Shown: positions 36,177 through 45,973 of the stretch, piece after piece
Layout of the letters: each line of letters begins with the position of its first letter
Numbering within the stretch: the stretch's first letter is position 1
Assembly: GCA_019414565.1 (NCBI GenBank)
Contig: DXLU01000027.1
Coordinates: forward strand, 59,105-123,104
Length of the DNA: 64,000 nt
Reading direction: 5' to 3'
Source of the DNA: Collinsella sp.
GTDB lineage: Bacteria > Actinomycetota > Coriobacteriia > Coriobacteriales > Coriobacteriaceae
Translations under genes and position numbers: made by a program
Notes under the pieces: generated by a model
What the model was told of the DNA's origin: nothing
Seen by the model: only the letters and a program-made list of their open reading frames with translations
The model's database searches: none

Positions 36177-36881
36177 GTGACTCGAACCATTGACATCCCG
36201 ACATACCAAACGGCTGTCGTGCGCAACTGCTCCCCTACGCTCGCAGGTATCAAGCCGGCTTCGCTCTTTACCTATCCCGGCGTTTACGCCAACCAAAACG
36301 GAAAACCCGGCGCCGCCCATATCGAAGAGCGACGCTCTCGCCTGCTCGCCGTCATAGCCCAATGCAACCGCGAGCTCCAGCCACTCGGGATCCATATGAG
36401 CGTTTTGGTCTGGCGCCCCTGCGGGGCGCTCATCTATGTGTACCGCCCTGCGGACCTCATGCGATACCTCTCCGACCCCCGCGCCACGACGGCGCTTGCC
36501 GCCGAAGGTTACGATGTCCACAACCTGCCCGCATCCCTGGTGCATCTCGCCGCGCGCATCACGCTGGCAAGCAGCAATGCCGCAGAAAGCGCCTATGACG
36601 GCAGCGTCTGCGCACTCGCACGGAATAGGCACTGCGATACGGGGTGCACGTGCGAGTTCCCCCACGAAATTGGCTATTTTTTGGGCTATCCCTACGAAGA
36701 TGTCCGTCAGTTTATCGTCCAGCACGGCGAAAACTATAAGGTCTTTGGCGCATGGAAGGTATACACAAACGTTGAGCAGGCGCTCACGACCTTCGATTCC
36801 TATCGCGCATGCACGCAATACCTTACCTACATCTATCAACAGGGCTGCACCCTGGGACAACTTGTCCAGGCAACCCGATAG
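36177..36881 (+). CDS. DUF3793 protein
   Basis: A 234-residue protein of the DUF3793 family. The FPHEIGYFLGYPYEDVRQFI block, the GENYKVFGAWKVY block and a Cys-rich segment (HCDTGCTCEF) are typical. The family has no established function but is often next to flavodoxin or iron-transport genes in anaerobes. The GTG start follows GAAAGGAG. The flavodoxin gene begins 46 bases downstream, so they probably form one transcript. Confidence 0.85.
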   Translation: MTRTIDIPTYQTAVVRNCSPTLAGIKPASLFTYPGVYANQNGKPGAAHIEERRSRLLAVIAQCNRELQPLGIHMSVLVWRPCGALIYVYRPADLMRYLSDPRATTALAAEGYDVHNLPASLVHLAARITLASSNAAESAYDGSVCALARNRHCDTGCTCEFPHEIGYFLGYPYEDVRQFIVQHGENYKVFGAWKVYTNVEQALTTFDSYRACTQYLTYIYQQGCTLGQLVQATR

Positions 36882-36927
36882 AGCATACAAAACGCGGCCG
36901 CACGCCGCACAACCGAAAGGAAAACAT

Positions 36928-37347
36928 ATGAGCAAGATCGCAGTCGTCTACTGGAGCGGTACAGGCAACACCGAGGCCATGGCAAACCTCGTCGCCGAGG
37001 GCGCGACGTCAGCCGGCGCCGAGGCAGAGGTCATCTCCTGCGCCGACTTCTCCGCAGACAAGGCCGCCAGCTATGACGCCATTGCCTTCGGCTGCCCCGC
37101 CATGGGTTCCGAGGAGCTTGAGTATGACGAGTTCCAGCCTATGTGGGACGAGGTCAAGGAGACCCTCGGCGATAAGAAGGTCGTCCTTTTTGGCTCCTAC
37201 TCGTGGGCCGAGGGCGAGTGGATGGACAACTGGAAGGCCGATGCCGACGAGGCGGGCGTCAACATCGTCGATTCCGTCATTTGCTACGATGCGCCCGACG
37301 ATGAGGGCGAGGCGGCCTGCAAGGCCCTGGGAGCGGAGCTGGCCTAA
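36928..37347 (+). CDS. flavodoxin
   Basis: A 139-residue short-chain flavodoxin. The FMN phosphate loop WSGTGNTEAMA follows the first beta strand, and the isoalloxazine-binding region GSYSWAEGEWMDNW is present near residues 90-103. It carries electrons at low potential and can replace ferredoxin when iron is short. The ATG at 36928 follows GAAAGGAAAA. It lies behind DUF3793, a pairing I recall from Clostridia and Coriobacteria. Confidence 0.92.
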   Translation: MSKIAVVYWSGTGNTEAMANLVAEGATSAGAEAEVISCADFSADKAASYDAIAFGCPAMGSEELEYDEFQPMWDEVKETLGDKKVVLFGSYSWAEGEWMDNWKADADEAGVNIVDSVICYDAPDDEGEAACKALGAELA

Positions 37348-37420
37348 CGAAGCCATCAGAAAGTCGCAAGGCAACTGACAGCCGAGTACCGTACAACAAC
37401 AGTCGCTCATGCCCAAACAA

Positions 37421-37456
37421 AAACGGGGACCGGATATTCACATCCGGTCCCCGTTT
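37421..37456. terminator. bidirectional terminator
   Basis: Perfect 15-bp stem (AAACGGGGACCGGAT and complement) with a 6-base loop between the convergent flavodoxin and ABC ATPase genes; T-rich on both sides. Confidence 0.85.
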
Positions 37457-37482
37457 GTTATATCGATAACCTCGACGCGCCG

Positions 37483-38235
<753 letters not shown>

Positions 38236-38247
38236 AATAGAACCTCC

Positions 38248-39609
38248 TTACAGACCAGCGATATGGTCGGCGGGCGTCGCGACAACCTGTCCGGCGCTCT
38301 TGGTGGGACGCTTCTTTTTGGTTTCGGCCGTACCCAGCAGCCTCGCCTCAAGACCGCTCACCAAGCGCGCAAGCGGCAGGGTAATGACCAGATAGAACAG
38401 GGCGGCAACCACATACGGCGTAATGGAGCCCGTCGTTGCCACGATGGTGCGGGCGTTCATGACGATCTCGACCACGCCCACGGCGGCGAGCAGCGACGTA
38501 TCCTTGTAGAGCAGGATAAACTCGCTGGTCAGCGTAGGCAGAACATTGCGGAACGTCTGCGGAATCATAACGTAGAGCAGTGTCTGGAAGGCATTCATGC
38601 CCAGCGAGCGAGCGGCCTCGTTCTGGCCCTTGGGGATCGACTGAATACCGGCGCGGAAGATCTCGCACAGGTAGGCGGACGAGTTCATGGCCATGACGAT
38701 AACGCCCAAGACGTAGTCGTCCACCTTGACGCCGGCAAGCGGCAGGCCAAAGAATGCAATGTAAATCTGCAGGAACGCCGGCGTACCGCGGATGATATTC
38801 ACATAGATGCCGGCAAGACAACGAAGGATGCGCGACTTGGAAATGCGCATGAGCGACAGCGCAAAGCCAAAGGGAATGGCCAACGGAAATGCCACGAGCA
38901 CGATCGAGAGCGACATAAGGAAGCCCTTGAAGACGATCGGCAGGCTCTGAACCAAAATGACCGGGTTCAGGAACAGGCGAAGGAACATGTTGGAATTCCA
39001 TGCCTCGACCCACGGCTGCTCCTTAAGATCGGCCAGGAAGTTATCGAATGCCGTCACGCCCTTGATCTCGACGGAAGGAATCTTGGAAATCTTCTTGGTC
39101 GAACCGTCGGCGAGCGTATAGGTGCCGCTAAAGGCCTCATCGCCGCCCTCGACGGGAAACGTCACGCCGTAGACCTCGACACGGAAAAAGCCGCCGGCAG
39201 GCGCCGTCTCGCCAAAGTCGATATTGAGCGTCTGGCCGTCAGCCTTGCACGTGGGTTTCATGGGCGTACGATCCATGAGGTCCTCGCCCGAGAGCATCGT
39301 CAATCGCGTGTCATCGGTACCAAACGTCGTGCCGTCGACAAACGTCAGCGAAAGACCGCTCAGCTCCTCGTCGGCATCGGCCTGGACCTCCCAGGTAATG
39401 CGCGTCTCGGTGCCGCCGACCACAGCGCTGCCCGAACCGGTGTTGGGTCGGGCGGTAATCTTTGCGGTCTCAAGCGCCTGGGCGGTCGTGGGCGCATATG
39501 CCCCCGCGCACACCAGCGCGAGCGCCACGGCCATGACGCAGACTAGCTTTTGGAGCAAGGCGGGCAGTGGAAAACGCTGCTCCGCGGCCCCTTTGTTCAG
39601 TCGAGACAA
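38248..39609 (-). CDS. amino-acid ABC permease with a large N-terminal extracytoplasmic domain
   Basis: A 453-residue protein. The last 240 residues are a standard HisM/GlnP permease with the EAA loop (RSLGMNAFQTLLYVMIPQ in part, ending near 400). Before this are a Sec signal-like helix (LVCVMAVALALVCAGAYA) and about 170 residues of beta-rich extracytoplasmic sequence (WEVQADADEELSG, VEVYGVTFPVEGG), not found in ordinary permeases. The TTG at 39609 follows TAGGAG. The domain may help recruit substrate or the binding protein; this is inference. Confidence 0.85.
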   Translation of the reverse strand: MSRLNKGAAEQRFPLPALLQKLVCVMAVALALVCAGAYAPTTAQALETAKITARPNTGSGSAVVGGTETRITWEVQADADEELSGLSLTFVDGTTFGTDDTRLTMLSGEDLMDRTPMKPTCKADGQTLNIDFGETAPAGGFFRVEVYGVTFPVEGGDEAFSGTYTLADGSTKKISKIPSVEIKGVTAFDNFLADLKEQPWVEAWNSNMFLRLFLNPVILVQSLPIVFKGFLMSLSIVLVAFPLAIPFGFALSLMRISKSRILRCLAGIYVNIIRGTPAFLQIYIAFFGLPLAGVKVDDYVLGVIVMAMNSSAYLCEIFRAGIQSIPKGQNEAARSLGMNAFQTLLYVMIPQTFRNVLPTLTSEFILLYKDTSLLAAVGVVEIVMNARTIVATTGSITPYVVAALFYLVITLPLARLVSGLEARLLGTAETKKKRPTKSAGQVVATPADHIAGL

Positions 39610-39676
39610 GGTGGCTCCTATCGTAGAAGTTGCCGGCAAAACGAGACGGAAATGCTCTCCGTCAAGAGAAGCGCAA

Positions 39677-39706
39677 AGGCCCTCTCCGCCAAAACGGAAA
39701 GGGCCC
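39677..39706 (-). terminator. stem-loop between binding-protein and permease genes
   Basis: GGGCCCTTTCCG and GGCGGAGAGGGCC pair on the minus strand with one internal mismatch, followed by TTTGCG. It likely attenuates transcription, so the binding protein is made in excess over the permease. Confidence 0.6.
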
Positions 39707-39727
39707 GCGCGCAATCAAGTGACTATT

Positions 39728-40588
39728 TTACTTGATGTTGTACTTAGCCATGAGGGCGTCGACGGTACCGTCGTCGGTCAGGTCCTTGATGGCCTGGTTG
39801 ATGTCGTCCTTGAGCTTGGTGTTGCCCTGGTTGATGGCGATGGCGTACTCCTCGCCGGTGCTGACCTGCTTGATGGTCTGGCAGGTGTTGAACTGCTCGG
39901 CGGTCAGCTGGCTGGCAACGGAGCGGTTGGTGACTACGGCGTCGCCCTTATCGGACTGCAGGGCGCTGAAGCACTCGGTGGCGTCCTTGTAGGGGACGAT
40001 CTTGGCCTTGGGGAAGTTCTCCTGGGCAAAGGACTCGGCGGTCGAACCGGACTGGACGATGATGGTAGCGTCGGCGTTGTTGAGCTTCTCGCTGTAGTTG
40101 TCGGCCGTGATGTCGGTGTTATCGACCTTGGTCACGATAGCCTGATCGTCCATGTAGTAGGAATCGGAGAAAGTGACTTCCTTCTCGCGCTCGGGCGTGT
40201 CGGTGATAGCCGCGATGGAGACGTCGTACTTAGCGCCCGAAGCGACACCGGGTACGAGTGTGTCGAAGTCATTGTTGACGTACTCGACATCCAGGCCCAG
40301 CTTGTCGCCGATAGCCTTGATGAGCTCAAGGTCAAAGCCCTGATAATCGCCGTTGTCATCCTTGTACTCAAACGGCGCGTACTCGGCAGAGGTGCCGACG
40401 GTCAGCGTACCGTCCTTGACGAGCGCGTACTCCTTGGAGCCGTCGACCTTCTCGACCTTAGCGTCGTCAGGGCTGCTGGAACCGGCATCAGAACCAGAGG
40501 TGGCGTTGGACGAGCCGCAGCCCGTCAGTGCGAGGGCGAGCGCCATGGCGCCCGTGGCGGCAAATGCGCCAAGCTTCTTGAGCTTCAT
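39728..40588 (-). CDS. polar amino-acid-binding lipoprotein of the ABC transporter
   Basis: A 286-residue substrate-binding protein. The signal peptide ends in the lipobox LALTGC; a Ser/Asp linker and a SBP_bac_3 domain follow (GTLTVGTSAEYAPFEY, SGAKYDVSIAAITDTPERE). It delivers amino acid to the permease downstream. The ATG at 40588 follows AAGGAG; a good promoter precedes it. The acidic binding-site pattern does not by itself fix the ligand. Confidence 0.92.
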   Translation of the reverse strand: MKLKKLGAFAATGAMALALALTGCGSSNATSGSDAGSSSPDDAKVEKVDGSKEYALVKDGTLTVGTSAEYAPFEYKDDNGDYQGFDLELIKAIGDKLGLDVEYVNNDFDTLVPGVASGAKYDVSIAAITDTPEREKEVTFSDSYYMDDQAIVTKVDNTDITADNYSEKLNNADATIIVQSGSTAESFAQENFPKAKIVPYKDATECFSALQSDKGDAVVTNRSVASQLTAEQFNTCQTIKQVSTGEEYAIAINQGNTKLKDDINQAIKDLTDDGTVDALMAKYNIK

Positions 40589-40645
40589 AATCAGTCTCCT
40601 TCCAATGACCCCACGTGATTCAGGGGCCTGCAAAAACTGAGGGTT

Positions 40646-40674
40646 ATTATGCACCCGCTTGGAAGAATCTGCAA
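40646..40674 (-). promoter_or_regulatory. probable promoter of the amino-acid ABC operon
   Basis: Minus-strand TTGCAG (40674-40669) and CATAAT (40651-40646) with a 17-base spacer, 58 bases ahead of the start. Confidence 0.6.
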
Positions 40675-40735
40675 TTAGAAAACTGATTGAAACAAACCCA
40701 TAACGTGAATGGAACACTCCACTTTGTGACAGTCA

Positions 40736-41602
40736 TTACTGCTGCAACGACCTTAACAGTTTGATTTCAGCCGCATAACCTGCAAGTTCGTTCGGTGTCT
40801 CCAAAATAAATGGCAATGCGCGCAAGCGGCCATTCGATACAATATTCTGCATAACCTGCATACCGCCGCCAAACTCCTCGCTGCCAAGGTAGCCCTTACC
40901 GATGCACTCGTGGCGGTCCTTATGGGCGCCGCAGGGGTTCTTGGAATCATTGATGTGTACGGCATGCAAGCGGTCGATACCCACCACGCGGTCGAACTCG
41001 TCGAGTACGCCGTCCAGATCATGGATGATGTCGTAGCCGGCATCGCTCACATGGCAGGTGTCCAAATACACGCCCAGCTTGGCCGACAGCTCGGGGCGCT
41101 CGGCAGCAACGCCCTCGATGATGAGCGCCAGTTCCTCAAAGGTACGGCCCACCTCGGTACCCTTGCCGGCCATGGTCTCGAGCAGCACCGTCGTCTGCTG
41201 GCCCTCAAACATCACCTGGCACAGGGTGTCGACGATCATCTGAATGCCGGCGTCGGAGCCCTGCCCCACATGCGCGCCGGGGTGGAAGTTGTAGTAGTTG
41301 CCGGGCAGCGCCTCCATGCGCCGCAGGTCCTCCGCCATGGCCTCCAGGGCAAACTCGCGCGCCCGCTCTTTGGCCGAGCAGGGGTTGTAGGTATACGGGG
41401 CATGAGCAACGAGCGGGCCAAAGTCGTTTTGCTCCATAAGCTCGCGCAGGGCCGCCACGTCATCCATGTCAAGGTCTTTCGCCTTGCCGCCGCGCGGGTT
41501 GCGCGTAAAGAATGCAAAGGTGTTGGCGCCAATGGATAGCGCCGTCTCCCCCATCGCCCGATAGCCCTTCGTCGTCGAAAGATGGCACCCAATCGTCAGC
41601 AT
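40736..41602 (-). CDS. nfo: deoxyribonuclease IV (AP endonuclease)
   Basis: A 288-residue TIM-barrel endonuclease IV. Zinc ligands are visible in the family blocks [47 protein letters not shown] and the [12 protein letters not shown] loop. It cleaves DNA 5' to abasic sites in base-excision repair. An 86-bp palindromic repeat starts 17 bases upstream of the ATG. Confidence 0.95.
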   Translation of the reverse strand: MLTIGCHLSTTKGYRAMGETALSIGANTFAFFTRNPRGGKAKDLDMDDVAALRELMEQNDFGPLVAHAPYTYNPCSAKERAREFALEAMAEDLRRMEALPGNYYNFHPGAHVGQGSDAGIQMIVDTLCQVMFEGQQTTVLLETMAGKGTEVGRTFEELALIIEGVAAERPELSAKLGVYLDTCHVSDAGYDIIHDLDGVLDEFDRVVGIDRLHAVHINDSKNPCGAHKDRHECIGKGYLGSEEFGGGMQVMQNIVSNGRLRALPFILETPNELAGYAAEIKLLRSLQQ

Positions 41603-41618
41603 CTCCAGCTCCCCCTCA

Positions 41619-41704
41619 TCAGTTGCGGTGAAATAGTTCCTGTTTGGCCCCTATTCTGCCGCAAACAGGAACTATTCCACCGCAACTTATAAAAGGGGCA
41701 TCAG
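41619..41704. repeat. 86-bp palindromic intergenic repeat, copy 1
   Basis: The arms 41622-41646 and 41662-41686 form a 25-bp stem with one mismatch and a 15-base loop. It is 85/86 identical to copy 2 at 42806-42891, in the same orientation. It lies between nfo and a Gfo/Idh oxidoreductase gene. Confidence 0.95.
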
Positions 41705-41774
41705 AGATGCGGGTCGCCAAGCACTACGGCTACGGTCGCCAGCGTCATGATCCCCTATGCGTCAGCGCCAAGTC

Positions 41775-42794
41775 CTAGAGGGCTAGACGGATTGCATCGA
41801 TAATGCGCGCGCAACGCTGTGTGGCGGCAAGGGGCATGACGGGACTCTCGAGTTTCCCCGCCCGGATGAGCTGGGTCGCATGCTGGATTTCGCCGTAGAA
41901 ATCATCAACCTCAAACGGGGCATTTATTTCGAGCATTCGTCCGTCGGAATACTTCACATGGGCGAGCTCGGGGCGATGGAGGCGCTCGATTTCCAACGAG
42001 CCCCGCTCGCAGACAATCGTTAAGCGGCTTTCATATGCTGCCTTGCCGTCGCACGCCATATGAATGGGTATGCCGCCGACGCTCATATGAATCTCATCGG
42101 CCCAATCCACGCGGCCGCCCGATACGTCACGCCAGCGAACTTCACAAGACGAAACATCGCACGCACCCGCAAGCAGATCCTCAAACCACCCGACCGCATA
42201 GCAGCCCATGTCATATAGACAGCCACCCTGCAACGGATCGAGCAGATAACTCGAAGGGGACTCACCATAATCGAGTTTTTGCACGCTTTCGATCGAGACG
42301 ATGCGGCCGAGGTCGCCCGACGCAAGCAAGTCCTTCACGCGAGCATGCATCGGACAAAACCGATTTTTCATCGCCTCCATAAACGGCACACCGCACTCGC
42401 GGGAAACGGAGGTGATCGCACGGGCCTCTTCTTCATTCAAAACGGCCGGCTTTTCGCACAGCACGGCCTTTCCCGCGCGCAGCGCCCGACAGACCCAATG
42501 CGCATGCATGCCATGTGGAAGAGCCAAGTAGATTGCGTCGACATCGGGGTCGGCAATCAGCGCATCATAAGCCGCATCACCACTATCGTCAGCCGTGGCA
42601 TAACTGTGCGCGGCATCAATCGAAAACGCCCTGCAAAACTCCTCAACATGCGAAGGAGTGCGACCGGCGGCAGCCACAAGCCGTGCCCTGTCCACCTCCT
42701 TGAGCGACGATGCAAATCGATGCGAAATGTTCCCAGCGCCCAAAACGCCCCAACGAACCTCACGCAAATCATCACATGAATCCCGATGGCCCAC
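41775..42794 (-). CDS. Gfo/Idh/MocA-family oxidoreductase
   Basis: A 339-residue NAD(P)-dependent dehydrogenase: Rossmann GVLGAGNISHRF, the LALPHGMHAHWV strand and the catalytic-region Lys in VLCEKPAVLN. Members oxidise or reduce sugars and sugar derivatives or act as dihydrodiol dehydrogenases; the substrate is unknown. I chose GTG at 42794, which follows AAGGGGG; the longer frame reads into the palindromic repeat. The gene is bracketed by two direct copies of an 86-bp repeat. Confidence 0.82.
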   Translation of the reverse strand: MGHRDSCDDLREVRWGVLGAGNISHRFASSLKEVDRARLVAAAGRTPSHVEEFCRAFSIDAAHSYATADDSGDAAYDALIADPDVDAIYLALPHGMHAHWVCRALRAGKAVLCEKPAVLNEEEARAITSVSRECGVPFMEAMKNRFCPMHARVKDLLASGDLGRIVSIESVQKLDYGESPSSYLLDPLQGGCLYDMGCYAVGWFEDLLAGACDVSSCEVRWRDVSGGRVDWADEIHMSVGGIPIHMACDGKAAYESRLTIVCERGSLEIERLHRPELAHVKYSDGRMLEINAPFEVDDFYGEIQHATQLIRAGKLESPVMPLAATQRCARIIDAIRLAL

Positions 42795-42805
42795 GACAGC
42801 CCCCT

Positions 42806-42891
42806 TCAGTTGCGGTGAAATAGTTCCTGTTTGGCCCCTATTCTGCCGCAAACAGGAACTATTCCACCGCAAGTTATAAAAGGGGCATCAG
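42806..42891. repeat. 86-bp palindromic intergenic repeat, copy 2
   Basis: Differs from copy 1 at one position (C to G in the right arm). Its last bases supply the TGA stop codon of the aldo/keto reductase gene (42888-42890), so insertion or copying has reached the coding end. Confidence 0.95.
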
Positions 42892-44093
42892 GAGCACGTC
42901 TTGCAAAAGGCTTTAAGCGCGGCCGTTACGGGGCCAGGCTGGAAACGTCGGCGCACATCGTCGAGACGCTCGGGAATATCGATGTGCTGCGGGCAGTGAC
43001 GTGCGCATTTGCCGCACTTGACGCAATTGCTCACCAGCTTGGGCTCGTTCGTCCGCACCGCGCTCGCCGTAAAGTATTGAGACAGCCCCGTAAACCAACT
43101 ATGCGCGTAGCTCGCATTGTAGGCGCCAAAGCAACCGGGAATATTGATGCCCTTGGGGCACGGCATGCAGTAGCCGCACCCCGTACAGGGCACGCGATTC
43201 GATTTCTCAAACTCTCCCAGCACACGTGCGATGGTATCGAGCTGCTCTGTCGTCATCGAATCCGGCAGCGCACGATCCGCCAATGCCGCGTTCTCGTCCA
43301 CCTGCGCGGTATCGGTCATACCCGAAAGCAGCATCGTGACTTGAGGATGGTTCCACACCCACGAAAGGCCCCAAGCAGCCGGCGTCTTCAGGTACGGATC
43401 GCGTACGTCATCGAGCACGGCGCGGGCCCGCGGAGGCAGTTTGCCCGCCAGGCGTCCACCCAAAAGCGGTTCCATCACAAACACCGCGAGCCCGCGCTCG
43501 GCGGCTGCCATGAGTCCCGCCGTTCCCGCTTGGTATCGCTCTCCAGCGTAGTTGTACTGGATCTGGCAAAAGTCCCAGTCATACGCGTCAAGCATCGTGA
43601 GGAAGTCCGCCGCACTGCCGTGGTACGAAAAACCTATCTGGCGAATACGCCCCGCAGCCTTTTGGTGCGCAATCCAGTCCTCGATACTCAACGCTACCAC
43701 GCGCTCCCACTGCGCGGGCGAGGTGATGTTGTGCATAAGGTAATAGTCGATATGGTCAGTCCGCAAACGGCGCAGCTGCTCGTCAAAAAAGCGGTCGAAA
43801 TCCTCCGCACATTTGCACGAAGCGTGCGGCAACTTGGTCGCGAGCAAAATCTGGTCGCGCAGACCCAGGCGCTCAAGCGAGGCTCCCACACAAGCTTCGT
43901 TACCGGGGTAGAGATAGGCCGTGTCCAGATAGGTTATCCCTTGCTCCACCGCACGGGAGATGATGGCATCGGCCGTCTTCGCATCGGGGTGTCCCGGCGC
44001 ACCGGGAAACCTCATGCAGCCCAGACCCAGAGCGGATATTCGGTTACCACTTTTGGGGTCAACACGGTATTGCACGGCCCCTCCCTTCGCCAT
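42888..44093 (-). CDS. aldo/keto reductase with C-terminal ferredoxin domain
   Basis: A 401-residue protein. Residues 1-280 are an aldo/keto reductase barrel (LGLGCMRFPG, the catalytic-region DTAYLYPGNE, LMHNITS). The C-terminal domain has two 4Fe-4S-type clusters: CTGCGYCMPCPKG and CVKCGKCARHCP. This fusion is common in anaerobes and may couple carbonyl reduction to ferredoxin. The ATG at 44093 is preceded only by a weak GGGGC site. The last codon and the stop overlap repeat copy 2. Confidence 0.87.
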   Translation of the reverse strand: MAKGGAVQYRVDPKSGNRISALGLGCMRFPGAPGHPDAKTADAIISRAVEQGITYLDTAYLYPGNEACVGASLERLGLRDQILLATKLPHASCKCAEDFDRFFDEQLRRLRTDHIDYYLMHNITSPAQWERVVALSIEDWIAHQKAAGRIRQIGFSYHGSAADFLTMLDAYDWDFCQIQYNYAGERYQAGTAGLMAAAERGLAVFVMEPLLGGRLAGKLPPRARAVLDDVRDPYLKTPAAWGLSWVWNHPQVTMLLSGMTDTAQVDENAALADRALPDSMTTEQLDTIARVLGEFEKSNRVPCTGCGYCMPCPKGINIPGCFGAYNASYAHSWFTGLSQYFTASAVRTNEPKLVSNCVKCGKCARHCPQHIDIPERLDDVRRRFQPGPVTAALKAFCKTCS

Positions 44094-44238
44094 CAGCGCC
44101 CCGGCAAGGCGAAACACAATGGTCACGCAGCCGAAACATCGTGGAATCGCAATCGAGAATGTATCGTAACGTAGCAGAAATCGAGCCGTCACGACACCGC
44201 TTTAACATCAGCAAAAAGCCCGATGAAAGGAGACGACC

Positions 44239-44433
44239 GTGACCACACGCGAGAACGCCTACCCCTACCCCGGCGAACAATACATCCTCTCGGTCGACCG
44301 TTACCAAATCGAGGTCATGGACCATCTAGACGAGCTTCCCGCCACGGGTGCTGTCATCTTCTGCACCTTCCCCAAGGTGCGCGATGGCGTTGGATATCCC
44401 GCACGCGTTTTTGTGATCTGTCCCGCGGCATAA
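44239..44433 (+). CDS. small hypothetical protein
   Basis: A 64-residue protein of unknown function. The GTG start follows GAAAGGAG by 8 bases, and a clean terminator lies 80 bases after the stop, both supporting a real gene. It has an N-terminal Tyr/Pro motif (NAYPYPGEQY) and a hydrophobic C-terminal strand; no catalytic motif is seen. It is divergent from the aldo/keto reductase gene. Confidence 0.6.
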   Translation: MTTRENAYPYPGEQYILSVDRYQIEVMDHLDELPATGAVIFCTFPKVRDGVGYPARVFVICPAA

Positions 44434-44512
44434 GCGCACAGTGCAATAGTTTCTTTTTCATAACAGCAGCCCCGCGCGCTTACCAAACGCCCCGGCGACA
44501 TACAATCCATCA

Positions 44513-44537
44513 GGCGCCCCTTACGCGGGCGCCTTTT
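44513..44537 (+). terminator. rho-independent terminator
   Basis: GGCGCCC, 7-base loop, GGGCGCC, then TTTT; ends the small ORF's transcript before the panE-like gene. Confidence 0.8.
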
Positions 44538-44556
44538 ATATGGGGAGATGATTCAC

Positions 44557-45471
44557 ATGCAGATCAACAAGGTTGCCTTTATCGGCAAGGGCGGCGTCGG
44601 GCTACTCTACGGCAGCATGATCGCCCAGACACTCGGCAACGATGCCGTCGAATACGTCATGGACGACGCTCGCTTTGAGCGCCATGCGAACGACGCGCTC
44701 ACCGTCAACGGCAAGCCCTGCGTACTCAAGTCCGTCCGCGCCAGCGAGGCGACACCCGCCGACCTGGTCATCCTCACGGTCAAGACAACCGGACTCGACC
44801 AGGCACTCAAGACTATGGAGCGCGTCGTGGGGCCCAATACGCTCATCGCCTCGCTGTGCAACGGCATTACGAGCGAGCAAAAGATTGCCGAGCGCTTTGG
44901 TTGGGAGCATACCGTCCTGGGTATCTGCCAGGGCATGGACGCCGTATTCCTCGACGGCGCGCTCACCTTTACCAATGCGGGCGAGATTCGCTTTGGCGCG
45001 GCAGCAGGCACCGAGCCCGCAACCGTCACCGCCATCGACGAGCTCTACACACGCTGTGGCATCGCCCATACCGTCGAGAGCGACATTGCACACCGCATGT
45101 GGGCCAAACTCATGCTCAACGACGGCATCAACCAGACCTGCATGGCCTACGGCGGGACCTACGGAAGCGCCACAGAGCCGGGCTCCGAGCAGCGTCGCTG
45201 CTTTGTTTCCGCCATGCGCGAAACGCTTGCGGTCGCCAACGCCGAGGGCGTTGAGCTGACCGAGACAGACCTGACGCAGATGGTGCACCTCATCGAGGGA
45301 ATCGACCCCGCCGGTATGCCCTCGATGGCGCAGGACCGCATCGCGCAACGAAAAACCGAAGTCGAGGAGTTCGCGGGCACCATTTGCCGCCTGGCCGCCA
45401 AACACGATATCCAAGTGCCGCAAAACGATTGGCTCTACCGGAGGATTCGCGAAATAGAAAGCAGCTGGTAG
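44557..45471 (+). CDS. 2-dehydropantoate 2-reductase family protein
   Basis: A 304-residue protein: the NADP-binding loop VAFIGKGGVGLLYGS, the CNGITSEQKIAERFG block, and the C-terminal KLMLNDGINQTCMA helix with the family Lys and Asn. The PanE reaction reduces ketopantoate to pantoate for coenzyme A. PanE paralogues acting on other 2-oxo acids are common, so the pantothenate role is likely but not certain. The ATG at 44557 follows GGGGAG by 9 bases; the upstream ATG has no spacing. Confidence 0.85.
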   Translation: MQINKVAFIGKGGVGLLYGSMIAQTLGNDAVEYVMDDARFERHANDALTVNGKPCVLKSVRASEATPADLVILTVKTTGLDQALKTMERVVGPNTLIASLCNGITSEQKIAERFGWEHTVLGICQGMDAVFLDGALTFTNAGEIRFGAAAGTEPATVTAIDELYTRCGIAHTVESDIAHRMWAKLMLNDGINQTCMAYGGTYGSATEPGSEQRRCFVSAMRETLAVANAEGVELTETDLTQMVHLIEGIDPAGMPSMAQDRIAQRKTEVEEFAGTICRLAAKHDIQVPQNDWLYRRIREIESSW

Positions 45472-45508
45472 TGCTCGGCACACTGCAGCCAACAGACCCA
45501 ATGGCAAA

Positions 45509-45540
45509 GCCGCCGCAAGGGGCACTCCCCTCGCGGCGGC
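45509..45540 (+). terminator. rho-independent terminator of the panE-like gene
   Basis: 14-bp stem (GCCGCCGCAAGGGG with CCCCTCGCGGCGGC, one mismatch), 4-base loop, followed by TTCCTTCTTC. Confidence 0.75.
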
Positions 45541-45601
45541 TTCCTTCTTCATCTTTGGCCAAAAATCGGCTTCACAACGGTTAGATCTGCGACTCCGACG
45601 C

Positions 45602-45787
45602 CTAGTCCTCATCGTCGCGACAAAGGACTACACCCGCACTTCCCAGCAGCGCGGCCGCGATCAACCCGCCGACCACGATAGAGGCAGCCCCACAAGACCC
45701 CTGCATGCCCGCGACGAGCGCGGCCGTAGGACCAAGGCAACCAAGCGTCAATGCAACGGCGGCAACGGCGATATCTCGAGCGTTCAC
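45602..45787 (-). CDS. small two-helix membrane protein
   Basis: A 61-residue protein with two hydrophobic, Gly/Ala-rich segments (about 7-27 and 33-53) and an acidic RDDED end. GTG at 45787 follows GGAGGAAG by 8 bases. No family is recognised. It stands alone between a terminator and a terminator-like repeat. Composition and start site make it plausible, but its function is unknown. Confidence 0.55.
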   Translation of the reverse strand: MNARDIAVAAVALTLGCLGPTAALVAGMQGSCGAASIVVGGLIAAALLGSAGVVLCRDDED

Positions 45788-45902
45788 AAGACCACTTCCT
45801 CCACGAGAAAGACCTTATTTCTCATGAACTAGTGTGCCCCGCGCCCATATGCGCGGCGTACTGCCACGGTAAGCGCTCTGTTAGCTCAAGCGCATACATA
45901 GA

Positions 45903-45946
45903 ACGGGCGTCCTTACGTTGCCCTAAAGCTCGGTAAAGACGCCCGT
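45903..45946 (-). terminator. terminator-like inverted repeat after the secreted protein gene
   Basis: 9-bp perfect stem (ACGGGCGTC and complement) with a long 26-base loop, 28 bases after the stop at 45974. No T tract follows. Confidence 0.4.
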
Positions 45947-45973
45947 CCGCCAAATATCCGTGATGCAGAAAAA

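Noticed and set aside
36084..36935. 283-codon minus-strand frame opposite DUF3793
   Set aside because: Shadow of a gene with recognised family motifs, a promoter and a ribosome binding site.
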